A DNA stretch of 64,000 nucleotides from Rhizobium sp. N324 (GCF_001664485.1 NZ_CP013630.1:2855001-2919000), one strand, 5' to 3'. Positions 50,523 to 59,325 are shown, numbered from the stretch's first letter. The notes: generated from the sequence alone by a model not told the origin. Numbers and translations: made by a program.

Positions 50523-51429
50523 GGCGGCCCTCCCCACTGTGGGAATGAGCATGCGGGTGCTCATCTCCATGATGATCATCATGATCATGGGCGTGAGCAT
50601 GGTCGTGCGCGTGACCGTCATGCGCATGATGCCCGTCCTCAGGGAAGCAATGATCGGTGACCGTGCCGTCGGCATGCTGCACCCGCCCGTCCGGCAGATG
50701 GGTATGGTCATGATGATGGCTGTAGACGGCGAGCGTCTGCGCCGCGCGGCTACCGAACAGGCGCACATATTCCGGGCTGCGGCTGACGGCTTCGGGCGTG
50801 CCGCGGCAGCAGACATGGCCGTTGAGGCAGATGACCGTGTCGGTCTCCGCCATGACGACGTGCAGATCGTGCGAGATCAGCAGGATGCCGCAGCCGCTGG
50901 CATTGCGGATCGATTTGATCAGATCGTAGAGCGCGATCTCGCCGGAGAAATCGACACCCTGCACCGGCTCGTCGAGCACCAGCAGATCGGGTTTGCGGGC
51001 AATGGCGCGCGCCATCAGCGCCCGCTGGAATTCGCCCCCGGAGAGATGCTGCACCTCGGCATTCAGCATATGGTCGATGCCGGCGGCTTCGAGCGCGGCA
51101 CGCATGTCGCGTTCCGGCAAGGGCCCGGTCAGCGTCATCAGCCGGCGCACCGAAAGCGGCAGCGTCCAGTCGATCGCAAGCTTCTGCGGGACATAGCCGA
51201 CCTTCAGGCCGGCCAGACGCTCCACCCTGCCCTCATTCGGCGTCAGCACACCGATCGCCGCCTTGGCGCTCGTCGATTTGCCCGAGCCGTTCGGCCCGAT
51301 CAGCGTGACGATCTCGCCGCGCGAGACAGAAAATTCGACGCCGCGCACAAGCCAGCGGCCGTTGCGCAGAACGCCGACATTCTCAAGCGAAACCAGCGGT
51401 TCGCCCTTCGTATTTGCGGGAGAGAGCAT
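50515..51429 (-). CDS. znuC: Zinc ABC transporter ATPase ZnuC with His-rich tail
   Basis: 304 residues from ATG 51429. ATPase motifs: GPNGSGKST (Walker A), LSGGEFQRAL (signature), LLVLDEPVQGVDFSGEIALY (Walker B/D-loop), ILLISHDLHVVMAE (H-loop). The C-terminal ~65 residues are extremely His/Asp-rich (GHHAHDGHAHDHAHAHDHDD), beyond the ATPase fold; such tails may buffer or sense cytoplasmic zinc. First gene of znuCB-zur, divergent from znuA, with Zur boxes between. Confidence 0.95.
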   Translation of the reverse strand: MLSPANTKGEPLVSLENVGVLRNGRWLVRGVEFSVSRGEIVTLIGPNGSGKSTSAKAAIGVLTPNEGRVERLAGLKVGYVPQKLAIDWTLPLSVRRLMTLTGPLPERDMRAALEAAGIDHMLNAEVQHLSGGEFQRALMARAIARKPDLLVLDEPVQGVDFSGEIALYDLIKSIRNASGCGILLISHDLHVVMAETDTVICLNGHVCCRGTPEAVSRSPEYVRLFGSRAAQTLAVYSHHHDHTHLPDGRVQHADGTVTDHCFPEDGHHAHDGHAHDHAHAHDHDDHHGDEHPHAHSHSGEGRHA

Positions 51430-51469
51430 CAAATTTTCCGACAGCGCTGTTGCATCCTGCTATTGCACA

Positions 51470-51484
51470 CGTTATAGCATAACG
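51470..51484. promoter_or_regulatory. Zur box 1 (znuC side)
   Basis: CGTTAT-agc-ATAACG, perfect 6-bp inverted repeat in the znuC-znuA intergenic region, with the ATAAC half-site shared by the other two boxes. Zur binding inferred from sequence similarity between the three sites and the genes they precede. Confidence 0.7.
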
Positions 51485-51489
51485 CAATT

Positions 51490-51508
51490 GATGTAATAAC
51501 ATAACATC
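51490..51508. promoter_or_regulatory. Zur box 2 (znuA side)
   Basis: GATGTAAT-aac-ATAACATC, near-perfect inverted repeat 23 bp before the znuA ATG. Nearly identical in core to the site at 52649 (ATGTAAT-n3-ATAACAT), supporting a common regulator. Confidence 0.75.
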
Positions 51509-51530
51509 TGCAATTCAAGCGGAGCATCCG

Positions 51531-52571
51531 ATGATACGCGCCCTGGGCCCAGCCCTGAAGACCTTGGCCCTTAGAATTCCGGCCGCCCTCGCCCTCCCGG
51601 CGCTGGCCGTGCCCGTCCTGCTCTTTGCCGGCACCATGCAGGCGGCCGACGCGCCCGTGGTCGTCACCTCGATCAAGCCGATCCATTCGCTGGTTGCAGC
51701 GATCATGCAGGGTGTAGGCGAACCGGAACTGATCGTCGATGGCGCCGCCTCCCCGCATACCTACAGCCTAAAGCCGTCGAATGCGCGCGCGCTCCAGGAA
51801 GCCAAGGTGATCTTCTGGACCGGCCCCGGTCTCGAGGCTTTCCTGGAAAAGCCGTTGCAGGCGCTCGGCTCGAAGGCCAGCATCGCCGAACTCGACAATG
51901 CCCCCGGCCTCGTCAAGCTGCCCTTCCGCGAAGGCGGCGCCTTCGAGCCGCATGAGGATGGCGATGAGCACCATGGCGCTTCGGCCGAAGGTGAAGACCA
52001 CGATCATGCCGCCGATACCATGCACGACCATGACCATGAGCATGAGCATGGCGCCTTCGACACGCATCTCTGGCTCGACCCGATGAATGCCAAGGCGATG
52101 GCCGCCATGATCACCACGACGCTGGTCGCCGCCGATCCCGCCAATGCGCTGACCTACCAGGCCAATGCCAAGGCGCTGGACGACGAACTGACGGCGCTTG
52201 ACAAGGAGATCGCCGCCACTGTCGCTCCCGTCAAGAACAAGCCGTTCATCGTCTTCCACGACGCTTACCAGTATTTCGAGCACCGCTACGGCATCCGCGT
52301 CGCCGGTTCGATCACCGTCAGCCCGGAAACCATTCCCGGTGCGGAGCGCGTTTCGGAGATCCACCGCAAGGTCGGCGAACTCGGCGCCACCTGCGTCTTT
52401 GCCGAACCGCAATTCGAGCCGCGCCTCGTCAGTGTCGTCACCGAGGGCACGAGCGCCAGGTCCGGCGTGCTCGACCCCGAAGCGGCAACGCTGAAGGCCG
52501 GCCCCGATCTCTACTTCACCCTCATGCGCGGCATCGCCGAGAGCATGAAGGATTGCCTCTCCAGCGCATGA
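51531..52571 (+). CDS. znuA: Zinc ABC transporter substrate-binding protein ZnuA
   Basis: 346 residues. Signal/hydrophobic N-terminus to ~35 (LPALAVPVLLFAGTMQAADA). Cluster 9 metal receptor: VVTSIKPIHSLVAAIMQGVG, SPHTYSLKPSNARALQEA (His ligand), a His/Asp/Glu-rich loop at ~140-180 (EDHDHAADTMHDHDHEHEHG), FDTHLWLDPMNAK (His), FIVFHDAYQYFEHRYGIRV (His). The charged loop is the hallmark of zinc rather than manganese receptors. Divergent from znuCB-zur and preceded by a Zur box. Confidence 0.95.
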   Translation: MIRALGPALKTLALRIPAALALPALAVPVLLFAGTMQAADAPVVVTSIKPIHSLVAAIMQGVGEPELIVDGAASPHTYSLKPSNARALQEAKVIFWTGPGLEAFLEKPLQALGSKASIAELDNAPGLVKLPFREGGAFEPHEDGDEHHGASAEGEDHDHAADTMHDHDHEHEHGAFDTHLWLDPMNAKAMAAMITTTLVAADPANALTYQANAKALDDELTALDKEIAATVAPVKNKPFIVFHDAYQYFEHRYGIRVAGSITVSPETIPGAERVSEIHRKVGELGATCVFAEPQFEPRLVSVVTEGTSARSGVLDPEAATLKAGPDLYFTLMRGIAESMKDCLSSA

Positions 52572-52609
52572 TTGTCATGCGGCACCGCAGGGAGAGCTGA
52601 GGCGGAAAG

Positions 52610-52637
52610 AGGCGGATGACCCCGTTCCGCCTTTTTT
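52610..52637 (+). terminator. Rho-independent terminator after znuA
   Basis: AGGCGGA (52610-52616), 9-nt loop, TCCGCCT (52626-52632) running into T6. Ends the znuA transcript before the CobW gene's own promoter. Confidence 0.85.
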
Positions 52638-52648
52638 CGGCTCAATTT

Positions 52649-52665
52649 ATGTAATGATATAACAT
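52649..52665. promoter_or_regulatory. Zur box 3 (upstream of the CobW GTPase gene)
   Basis: ATGTAAT-gat-ATAACAT, 17 bp before GTG 52682; it matches the znuA box in 14 of 14 arm positions. This places the GTPase in the zinc-starvation regulon. Confidence 0.78.
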
Positions 52666-52681
52666 TAATAAGTGAGGTTTC

Positions 52682-53887
52682 GTGGACAACAGACTTCCGG
52701 TCACGGTGCTCTCCGGCTTTCTCGGCGCCGGCAAGACGACGCTGCTCAATCACGTGCTCGCCAATCGCGAAGGCATGCGCGTTGCCGTCATCGTCAACGA
52801 CATGAGCGAGGTGAATATCGACGCCGCGCTCGTGCGCGATGGCGGCGCCAATCTCTCTCGCACCGAGGAGCAACTGGTCGAGATGACCAACGGCTGCATC
52901 TGCTGCACGCTGCGCGACGACCTGTTGAAGGAAGTGCGCCAGCTCGCTGATCAGGGCCGCTTCGATTACCTGCTGATCGAATCCACTGGCATCGCCGAGC
53001 CCCTGCCGGTCGCCACCACCTTCGAATTCCGCGACGAGAACGGTCAGAGCCTTTCCGACATCGCGAGGCTGGATACGATGGTGACCGTCGTCGACGCCGC
53101 CAACCTGCTCGCCGATTATGCCTCCGCCGACTTCCTCGCCGACCGCGGCGAAACGGCAGGCGATGGCGATACCAGAACCATCGTCGACCTGCTGGTCGAG
53201 CAGATCGAATTCGCCGATGTCGTGGTGCTGAACAAGATCGGCAGGGCAAGCGAAGCGGAACGCGACGCCGCGCGGAAAATCATCACCGGCCTCAACCCGG
53301 ATGCGCAGCTGATCGAGGCGGATTTCGGCAAGGTGGCGCTGAGAGAGGTACTCGGCACCGGCCGCTTCGATATCGACAAAGCCGAGACCCATCCGCTCTG
53401 GTACAAGGAGCTGCACGGCTTCAAGGACCATGTGCCGGAGACCGAGGAATACGGCATCCGCTCCTTCGTCTATCGCGAAAAGCGGCCCTTTCATCCGGCA
53501 AAATTGCAGGCCTTTCTCGACAGGACATGGCCCGGCGTGGTGCGCGCCAAAGGATTCTTCTGGCTGGCGACGCGCCCGCATCATGTCGGCGAGATCAGCC
53601 AGGCGGGCGCGCTCGTGCGCACCGGCAAGATGGGTCTCTGGTGGGCGGCGGTGCCGCGCGAACAATGGCCGCTGGATCAAGGCTTCCTGAACGCCCTCGG
53701 CCCCTATCTCGACCCCGTCTGGGGCGACCGCCGCCAGGAAATCGTCTTCATCGGCGCCGATCCGATGGACGAGGCTTGGATCAGGCGAGAACTCGACGCC
53801 TGTCTTGTCGAAACCGAAGCCTTCACGCCCGACCGCTGGCGCAACCTGCCCGACCCTTTCGCCAGTTGGAACAGGCAGGCGGCATGA
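52682..53887 (+). CDS. CobW/G3E-family zinc metallochaperone GTPase (ZigA/YciC-like)
   Basis: 401 residues from GTG 52682 (GTGAGGTTTC ribosome region). G3E motifs: [20 protein letters not shown] (Walker A), the metal-binding [31 protein letters not shown], and VVLNKIGRA (NKxG type). The C-terminal CobW_C domain includes [18 protein letters not shown]. Zur-controlled members deliver zinc to essential client enzymes when zinc is scarce. The Zur box at 52649 fits. It overlaps the following small gene (ATGA). Confidence 0.92.
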   Translation: MDNRLPVTVLSGFLGAGKTTLLNHVLANREGMRVAVIVNDMSEVNIDAALVRDGGANLSRTEEQLVEMTNGCICCTLRDDLLKEVRQLADQGRFDYLLIESTGIAEPLPVATTFEFRDENGQSLSDIARLDTMVTVVDAANLLADYASADFLADRGETAGDGDTRTIVDLLVEQIEFADVVVLNKIGRASEAERDAARKIITGLNPDAQLIEADFGKVALREVLGTGRFDIDKAETHPLWYKELHGFKDHVPETEEYGIRSFVYREKRPFHPAKLQAFLDRTWPGVVRAKGFFWLATRPHHVGEISQAGALVRTGKMGLWWAAVPREQWPLDQGFLNALGPYLDPVWGDRRQEIVFIGADPMDEAWIRRELDACLVETEAFTPDRWRNLPDPFASWNRQAA

Positions 53888-54060
53888 AGGCGACGGCAAT
53901 CGAATCCTACCGCTGCATCTGCACGGAATGTGAACCGCTGCCGCCGATCGACGGGCTGCATCCGTTGACGCATGAGGGGAATGGCGAGGTTGATCGAACA
54001 CCAAAGGGATTGCTTGGTATTATCGCCAAGAGGATGACGGCTGCACGGCGGCAGAATTAG
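53884..54060 (+). CDS. Small Cys-rich protein coupled to the zinc GTPase
   Basis: 58 residues: ATG 53884 overlaps the GTPase stop (ATGA), so it should be translated by coupling under the same Zur-controlled promoter. [20 protein letters not shown] gives CxCxxC plus a His, a possible zinc site; the tail is basic ([18 protein letters not shown]). No homologous family is recognised by eye. It may be a chaperone client, regulator or zinc carrier; this is inference from context. Confidence 0.6.
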   Translation: MKATAIESYRCICTECEPLPPIDGLHPLTHEGNGEVDRTPKGLLGIIAKRMTAARRQN

Positions 54061-54069
54061 GCGGGGCCG

Positions 54070-54133
54070 CTCCCCACGCTCCCTCATCCCTGTCCTCGGG
54101 AGCCCGAGGACAGGGATGAGGGAGCGTGGGGAG
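54070..54133. repeat. Perfect 31-bp-arm palindrome
   Basis: Arms 54070-54100 and 54103-54133 are exact complements with only AG between, making a 64-bp near-continuous palindrome. It contains CTCCCTCATCCCTGTCCTCGGG, modules related to 12851 and 49183. It follows the zinc GTPase/small-gene unit and precedes a convergent gene, so it may also terminate transcription. Confidence 0.85.
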
Positions 54134-54258
54134 AGCAACGACGCTGATCGAGACGGCGTTCTGCACCAGACGGTGTCTTCACACAAGTCACCAACGGAAG
54201 CTCTACACCCCTCCCAGAACCGGAAAGGGCGGCCAAAGCCACCCTTCCCTTGTCCCCA

Positions 54259-54585
54259 TCAGCGACCCGCAGTGATGCTGGAGATCACACCGCTGGTGAC
54301 GCCGATCAGCAGGTAGTCATTGTCGGCGCGGACCCAGCGATAGCCGCGCGGCGGGGGCGCCAGCCGGTAACGGCGGTAGTCGTTGACGTCGTGAAAGCGG
54401 CGACGCTCGCTGGCGTTGACGCGGTAGCCCTTCTTCCAGTGCGGCCGCACGACCGTTTTCTCGACGATCACCTTCTTCTGCACGACGACAGGCGGGCGGC
54501 GATAATCATCAGCGCTGGCCTGGGAGACAACCATCGGGGAGAGAAGGAAGGAAGCGGATAGGAGAGCTGCAAAAATCTTTTTCAT
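54259..54585 (-). CDS. RcnB family periplasmic protein
   Basis: 108 residues with signal peptide (MKKIFAALLSASFLLSPMVV, cleavage after ASA). The RcnB motif is seen in HWKKGYRVNASERRRFHDVN, DYRRYRLAPPPRGYRWVRAD and NDYLLIGVTSGVISSI. In E. coli, RcnB works with the RcnA exporter in Ni/Co homeostasis; most alphaproteobacterial copies lack an adjacent rcnA, as here. Highly basic mature protein. Its position near the zinc genes may be coincidental. Confidence 0.88.
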   Translation of the reverse strand: MKKIFAALLSASFLLSPMVVSQASADDYRRPPVVVQKKVIVEKTVVRPHWKKGYRVNASERRRFHDVNDYRRYRLAPPPRGYRWVRADNDYLLIGVTSGVISSITAGR

Positions 54586-54895
54586 GTCGGGCTCCTTATG
54601 TTCGGCGCAGGAGGAAACTAGGCCCGAAAAGATGAACCGAAACTGAAATTTAAATTAAACTTTCGTAATGGAATCCGAGGCCTGGGGCGCAGGGCTTATA
54701 TTCCAGGTTAGACTTATGCACCTTTATGAATAACAGGGGCTGCAACCGGCAAGGCGCCCCTGAAGATCCGATTCGATTTTCGGAGGGATTGGGCGCAGAT
54801 TCATTCATGGAGCATCCTTTGCGCGTCCGATCCAGCGCCCGGCGCTGTCGGATCATCGTGTGGGATCGCTCGATCTAACAGTGATGGAGGAAATC
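54586..54895. other. 310-bp divergent intergenic region
   Basis: Between the RcnB and VOC starts. AT-rich stretch near 54640-54665 (AAATTTAAATTAAAC) probably carries the rcnB-side promoter. No supported frame or repeat; the last bases GGAGGAAATC are the ribosome site for the VOC gene. Confidence 0.4.
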
Positions 54896-55279
54896 ATGCC
54901 CGGCATCAGCATGCGCTACATCGTCGACGACGTCGACGCCGCCCTGGAATTCTACACGAAACATCTTGGCTTCTCAGTCGCTCTTCATCCCGCGCCCAGC
55001 TTTGCCATCCTGACAAGAGATGGTTTTCGTCTGCTCGTCAGCGGCACGACCGGTCCGGGCGGCGCGTCCCAGGCAATGCCCGACGGGCGAAAACCTGAAC
55101 CCGGCGGATGGAATCGCATCCAGATCGAAGTCGCCGACTTGGAGGCGGAAGTTGCCACGCTGCGCCAGGCGGGCGCGCGTTTTCGCAACGAGATCGTGCA
55201 GGGCATTGGCGGCAAGCAGATCCTGCTCGAGGACCCGGCCGGAAACCCGATCGAACTCTTCGAAGCGCCGAAGAGATAA
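54896..55279 (+). CDS. VOC family protein (glyoxalase/bleomycin-resistance fold)
   Basis: 127 residues from ATG 54896, directly after GGAGGAAATC; upstream in-frame ATGs lack such a site. One VOC domain: MRYIVDDVDAALEFYTKHLG, FSVALHPAPSFAILTRDGFR, and IEVADLEAEVATLRQAGARF with GKQILLEDPAGNPIELFEA carrying the metal Glu. Substrate unknown; monocistronic. Confidence 0.88.
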   Translation: MPGISMRYIVDDVDAALEFYTKHLGFSVALHPAPSFAILTRDGFRLLVSGTTGPGGASQAMPDGRKPEPGGWNRIQIEVADLEAEVATLRQAGARFRNEIVQGIGGKQILLEDPAGNPIELFEAPKR

Positions 55280-55456
55280 ACGCCAGGCGCATCAATCATG
55301 CGTGCGACTGCGCATTCTTGCGTGCAGCACCAAGAAACCGCACATCTGACGACAGCCGGCATCGGCATCACCGCTGGAAGAATGGCGACCCGCGCCTTGC
55401 TACCTGTGTGCGAGCGTGTAGTTTCGGGCGAGCAGCAATTCAGAGGTAGGGAAAAT

Positions 55457-56788
55457 ATGTCCGAATCCGCGGGCGGCGTCTTCGACTATGTCGGGATACT
55501 AGCCGTGCTTCTTCTCGTCGCCGCCAACGGCTTCTTCGTCGCCGCCGAATTCGCGCTGGTTTCGGTCAGGCGCAGCCGCGTTACCGAACTTGCCGCGGCA
55601 GGCCGCATGAACGCCTCCGCCCTCCAGCGCGCCGTCGACAATCTCGATGCCAACCTTGCCGCCACCCAGCTCGGCATCACCATCTCGTCGCTGGCGCTCG
55701 GCTGGGTCGGCGAACCGGCGCTTGCCCACCTGATCGAGCCGCTGCTGTCCTGGCTGCCCGGGCAATGGGCGGCAACCGGCGCGCATACCGTCGCCATCGT
55801 CATTGCCTTCGTCATCATCACGGCACTCCACATCGTGCTCGGCGAGCTGGCGCCGAAAAGCCTGGCGCTTCAGCGCAGCGAGGCCACCTCGCTTGCCGTG
55901 GTCCGTCCGCTCGGACTCTTCCTGGTGCTGTTCAAGCCGGCGATCTTTGTTCTGAACGGCATGGGCAATCTTGTGCTCAGGGCCGTCGGCCTTCGCGCCG
56001 GAACCGGGGAATCATCGTTCCATTCACCGCAGGAACTCAAGCTGCTGGTCGCCGAAAGCCAGGAGGCCGGCCTTCTCAACCAGGTGCAGCAGCAGCTCGT
56101 CGAGCGGGTGTTCAATATCGGCGACAGGCCGATCTCCGACATCATGACCCCGCGTCTCGATATCGAATGGTTCGACGCCGACGACAGCGAGGCCGAGATC
56201 CTGAAGACCATCCGCGAATGCAGCCACGAACAATTGCTGGTCGCCCGGGGCTCGATCGACGAACCGATCGGCATGGTGTTGAAGAAGGACCTTCTCGACC
56301 AGGTTCTCGACGGCGGCAAGGTCCGGCCGATAGAGGTGATCAAGCAGCCGCTGGTGCTGCATGAGGGCACCTCGGTCGTGCGCGTGCTCGACAGTTTCAA
56401 GGCCTCACCTGTCCGCCTCGCCATCGTCATCGACGAATATGGCAGCCTGGAAGGCATCGTCACCCAGACCGACCTGCTCGAAGCCATCGCCGGCGACCTG
56501 CCGGGATCCGACGAGGAGCCCGACATCGTCGTCCGCGAGGACGGGTCGCTGCTGATCGACGCGATGATGCCGGCCTTCGACGCCTTCGAACGGCTGGGCC
56601 TGCGTGATCGCCCGGATGCCGATTTCCATACGCTTGCGGGCTTCGCGCTGCATCAGCTTCAGCACATCCCTGAAGCCGGCGAAACCTTCGTTTTCGATAG
56701 TTGGCGCTTCGAAGTGCTCGATATGGACGGCATGCGCATCGACAAGATGCTGGCGACGCGCATCTCCGCGGAAGGGGCGGAAGGCTGA
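55457..56788 (+). CDS. CNNM/CorC-type (hemolysin family) membrane protein
   Basis: 443 residues, ATG 55457. Residues ~5-200 form the CNNM transmembrane domain with four helices (LLLVAANGFFVAAEFALVSV, ITALHIVLGELAPKSLALQR). Two CBS domains follow (~215-340: ISDIMTPRLDIEWFDADDSE, RLAIVIDEYGSLEGIVTQTD) and a CorC_HlyC domain at the end. Related proteins carry out or regulate Mg/Co efflux; the historic hemolysin label is misleading. Convergent with chrA. Confidence 0.9.
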   Translation: MSESAGGVFDYVGILAVLLLVAANGFFVAAEFALVSVRRSRVTELAAAGRMNASALQRAVDNLDANLAATQLGITISSLALGWVGEPALAHLIEPLLSWLPGQWAATGAHTVAIVIAFVIITALHIVLGELAPKSLALQRSEATSLAVVRPLGLFLVLFKPAIFVLNGMGNLVLRAVGLRAGTGESSFHSPQELKLLVAESQEAGLLNQVQQQLVERVFNIGDRPISDIMTPRLDIEWFDADDSEAEILKTIRECSHEQLLVARGSIDEPIGMVLKKDLLDQVLDGGKVRPIEVIKQPLVLHEGTSVVRVLDSFKASPVRLAIVIDEYGSLEGIVTQTDLLEAIAGDLPGSDEEPDIVVREDGSLLIDAMMPAFDAFERLGLRDRPDADFHTLAGFALHQLQHIPEAGETFVFDSWRFEVLDMDGMRIDKMLATRISAEGAEG

Positions 56789-56827
56789 TGCATGTCGCCC
56801 AGGATAACGACATGCATAAAATAAGCG

Positions 56828-58249
56828 TTAGCTGACGGCCAGCGTCCAGAGCATTCCCGATATCGCACAGGCAAGCAGCGTGGTGATGACCGACGTCTTG
56901 AACCGGAAGATCGCGATGGCGGCGGCGGCCGACAGCGCCATTGCTGCCGGCACGGCCGATTGCAGCACGGGAATATCGAGCCGCAAGCCGCCAAGATGGA
57001 CGGTCGCGACATCGGCAAACAGCGTGTGCAGGCCAAACCAGATGGCAAGGTTGAGAATGACCCCGACGACCGCCGCGGTAATTGCCGACATCGCGCCGGC
57101 GAGCGCCACATTGCCGCGCAGTTTTTCGATGAAGGGCGCGCCAAGAAAGATCCAGAGGAAACAGGGCACGAACGTCACCCAGGTCGTCAGGATCGCGGCA
57201 AGTGTGGCGGCCAGCATCGGATCGAGCGATCCGGGATTGCGATAGGCGCCCATGAAGCCGACGAACTGAAGCACCATGATCAGCGGCCCCGGCGTCGTCT
57301 CGGCCATCCCCAAACCATCGAGCATCTCGCCGGGTTTCAGCCAGCCGAAACGCTGCACGGCCTCCTGTGCGACATAGGCGAGCGCTGCATAGGCACCGCC
57401 GAAAGTGACGACCGCCATCTTGCTGAAGAACAGACCGATCTCGGTGAAAACGTCGTGTGCCCCGAAAGCCGCATAGAGGGCGGCGACGGGCACGAGCCAG
57501 AGCGCCAGCAGCAGCGCCGATATGCGCAGGGACCAACCGAGATTGGGGCGCGCATGATCGGGTATGCCCTCCCCGAGCGCGGACTCGGCATCGGACAGCA
57601 CCGCACCGCTTCCGGCCTTGTGCCCACCGCCGGTTTGAAAGGCGGCCAACCCGAGCCTGCCGCCGAGGAAGCCGGCGATGGCGGCGGCAAGCACGATCAG
57701 CGGGAACGGCACATGGAAGAGGAAGATGGCGACGAAGGCGGCCGCCGCGATCGCAAGCATGACCTTATTCCTGAGCGCGCGGCTGCCGATGCGAATAACG
57801 GCCTGCACGACCACGGCAAGCACCGCCGCCTTCAACCCGAAAAACAGGCCGGCGACGATTCCGACGCTGCCATAGGCCGCGTAGATATAGCTGAGGCAGA
57901 GGATCGACAGGAATCCGGGCAGGACGAACAGCAGGCCGGCAACCAGACCGCCCAGCGTGCGGTGCATCAGCCAGCCGATATAGACGGCGAGCTGCTGCGC
58001 CTCGGGTCCGGGGAGCAGCATGCAATAGTTCAGCGCATGCAGAAAGCGGTGCTCGCCGATCCATCGCTTCTCATCGACGACGATCCGGTGCATGACGGCA
58101 ATCTGGCCGGCCGGACCACCGAAGCTCAAGGCGGCGACGCGCAGCCACACCTTGAGGGCCTCGCCGAAGGAGACGCCGTGGTGATGCCCCTCGCCCGCAT
58201 TTCTCTCCATCATTTTGCCCGCGGGGCCGTTGTCCGTCATCTCGGCCAT
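56828..58249 (-). CDS. chrA: Chromate transporter ChrA
   Basis: 473 residues from ATG 58249, one base after the ChrB-like stop (TGAgATG). Two homologous CHR halves: FGGPAGQIAVMHRIVVDEKR and MLLPGPEAQQLAVYIGW in the first, VVTFGGAYAALAYVAQEAVQ with ETTPGPLIMVLQFVGFMGAY in the second; twelve or so helices. This is the long-chain CHR family, exporting chromate by proton exchange. The N-terminal 25 residues are polar with a His cluster (GEGHHHGVSFGE). Coupled to the rhodanese-ChrB gene. Confidence 0.93.
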   Translation of the reverse strand: MAEMTDNGPAGKMMERNAGEGHHHGVSFGEALKVWLRVAALSFGGPAGQIAVMHRIVVDEKRWIGEHRFLHALNYCMLLPGPEAQQLAVYIGWLMHRTLGGLVAGLLFVLPGFLSILCLSYIYAAYGSVGIVAGLFFGLKAAVLAVVVQAVIRIGSRALRNKVMLAIAAAAFVAIFLFHVPFPLIVLAAAIAGFLGGRLGLAAFQTGGGHKAGSGAVLSDAESALGEGIPDHARPNLGWSLRISALLLALWLVPVAALYAAFGAHDVFTEIGLFFSKMAVVTFGGAYAALAYVAQEAVQRFGWLKPGEMLDGLGMAETTPGPLIMVLQFVGFMGAYRNPGSLDPMLAATLAAILTTWVTFVPCFLWIFLGAPFIEKLRGNVALAGAMSAITAAVVGVILNLAIWFGLHTLFADVATVHLGGLRLDIPVLQSAVPAAMALSAAAAIAIFRFKTSVITTLLACAISGMLWTLAVS

Positions 58250-58250
58250 C

Positions 58251-59066
58251 TCATGCCCTCTTCTTCGGATTGGGCCAGTTGTGGGTTTCCTCGGTCGCGT
58301 CCCGGCACCAGCGGAAGAAGGCATCATAGAGAAGCATTCCGGCTTCGAGTTGCTCCAGATCGTCGGAATACATGCGCGACAGGCCGAGCGATGCGGCAAG
58401 CAGCCCAGGCGCCTCGGGCGCGAGATCGAGCCTTGCGGTATCCGCCGCCCTGACGATCCGCGCCAGACGAAGGAGCGGCTCCGAAGCCAGGCCGAATTCC
58501 TCGACCATCACGTCGAAGGTACAGAGTTCGCCGCGATGGCTCCAGAACACCCCTTCGATATCGAAGGGCACCGCCCCGAAACGCTCGCCGACCGTTAAAA
58601 CCTCGGGCGCCGGCACGAACAGGAAGACGGCGTTCGGATCGACGAAGCGCCGGATCAGCCAGGGACAGGCGATGCGGTCGATCTTCGGCCGCGCCCGCGT
58701 CACCCAGACGGTGCGTCCCTTCGCGTCGCGGCCCGGCAGCTTTTCCTCAGGCACCGCCGCTCCCCCAGCAATCCAGGCTTCGAAGCCGCCTTCGAGACTC
58801 TCGGCAGCGATCCCGGCATGGCGCAGATAGGCGGCCACACCGTGGCTGAGCTTGCTGCCTTTTTGACAGACCACAACGACGGCATCGGCATCGACGCTGC
58901 CCACCCAGGACGCGACTTCGGCATGGTCGAGCCGGACCGAGCCCGGAACCAGGCGCGGATCGAGCCCGAAGTCCTCCTGAGTGCGGACATCGATAATGCG
59001 AGGCGCACCCGGGGTTCCGATGAGGCGGCTGAGTTTGTCGGCAGAAATTTCCAGAAATGACGGCAT
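58251..59066 (-). CDS. Rhodanese-ChrB fusion protein (chromate resistance)
   Basis: 271 residues from ATG 59066 (GGAGGGACGCGTC). Residues ~1-105 are a rhodanese domain (RIIDVRTQEDFGLDPRLVPG, VVVVCQKGSKLSHGVAAYLR; active-site Cys in VCQKGSK). Residues ~125-265 are the ChrB C-terminal domain (TRARPKIDRIACPWLIRRFV, DPNAVFLFVPAPEVL, YDAFFRWCRDATEETHNW). ChrB proteins sense chromate or support chrA expression; this form replaces the ChrB N-terminal domain with a rhodanese. Immediately upstream of chrA. Confidence 0.9.
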   Translation of the reverse strand: MPSFLEISADKLSRLIGTPGAPRIIDVRTQEDFGLDPRLVPGSVRLDHAEVASWVGSVDADAVVVVCQKGSKLSHGVAAYLRHAGIAAESLEGGFEAWIAGGAAVPEEKLPGRDAKGRTVWVTRARPKIDRIACPWLIRRFVDPNAVFLFVPAPEVLTVGERFGAVPFDIEGVFWSHRGELCTFDVMVEEFGLASEPLLRLARIVRAADTARLDLAPEAPGLLAASLGLSRMYSDDLEQLEAGMLLYDAFFRWCRDATEETHNWPNPKKRA

Positions 59067-59325
59067 GACGCGTCCCTCCGTTGATCGGCAATAGTGGACG
59101 CGATTCTTCAGCATGGCGCCTCGTGGGGTGATCGCAACCCCATGGCAAAATCATGCGCAAACAGACCCCATCGTGTCAAGACGGCGCTTGAAGGGAACAG
59201 AGACGCGCAGCCCATTCGGGTCGGTTGCAGCCCGAAAACCCCTGATATCAACCGCTTCCCGGCGCCCTCACGGAACAAAATGCGCACTTCCGCATTCTTC
59301 CTTCACCGAAAGAGGAGAAAGTACC

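Noticed and set aside
56960..58453. 497-residue plus-strand frame
   Set aside because: Antisense to chrA; charged, repetitive composition without motifs.
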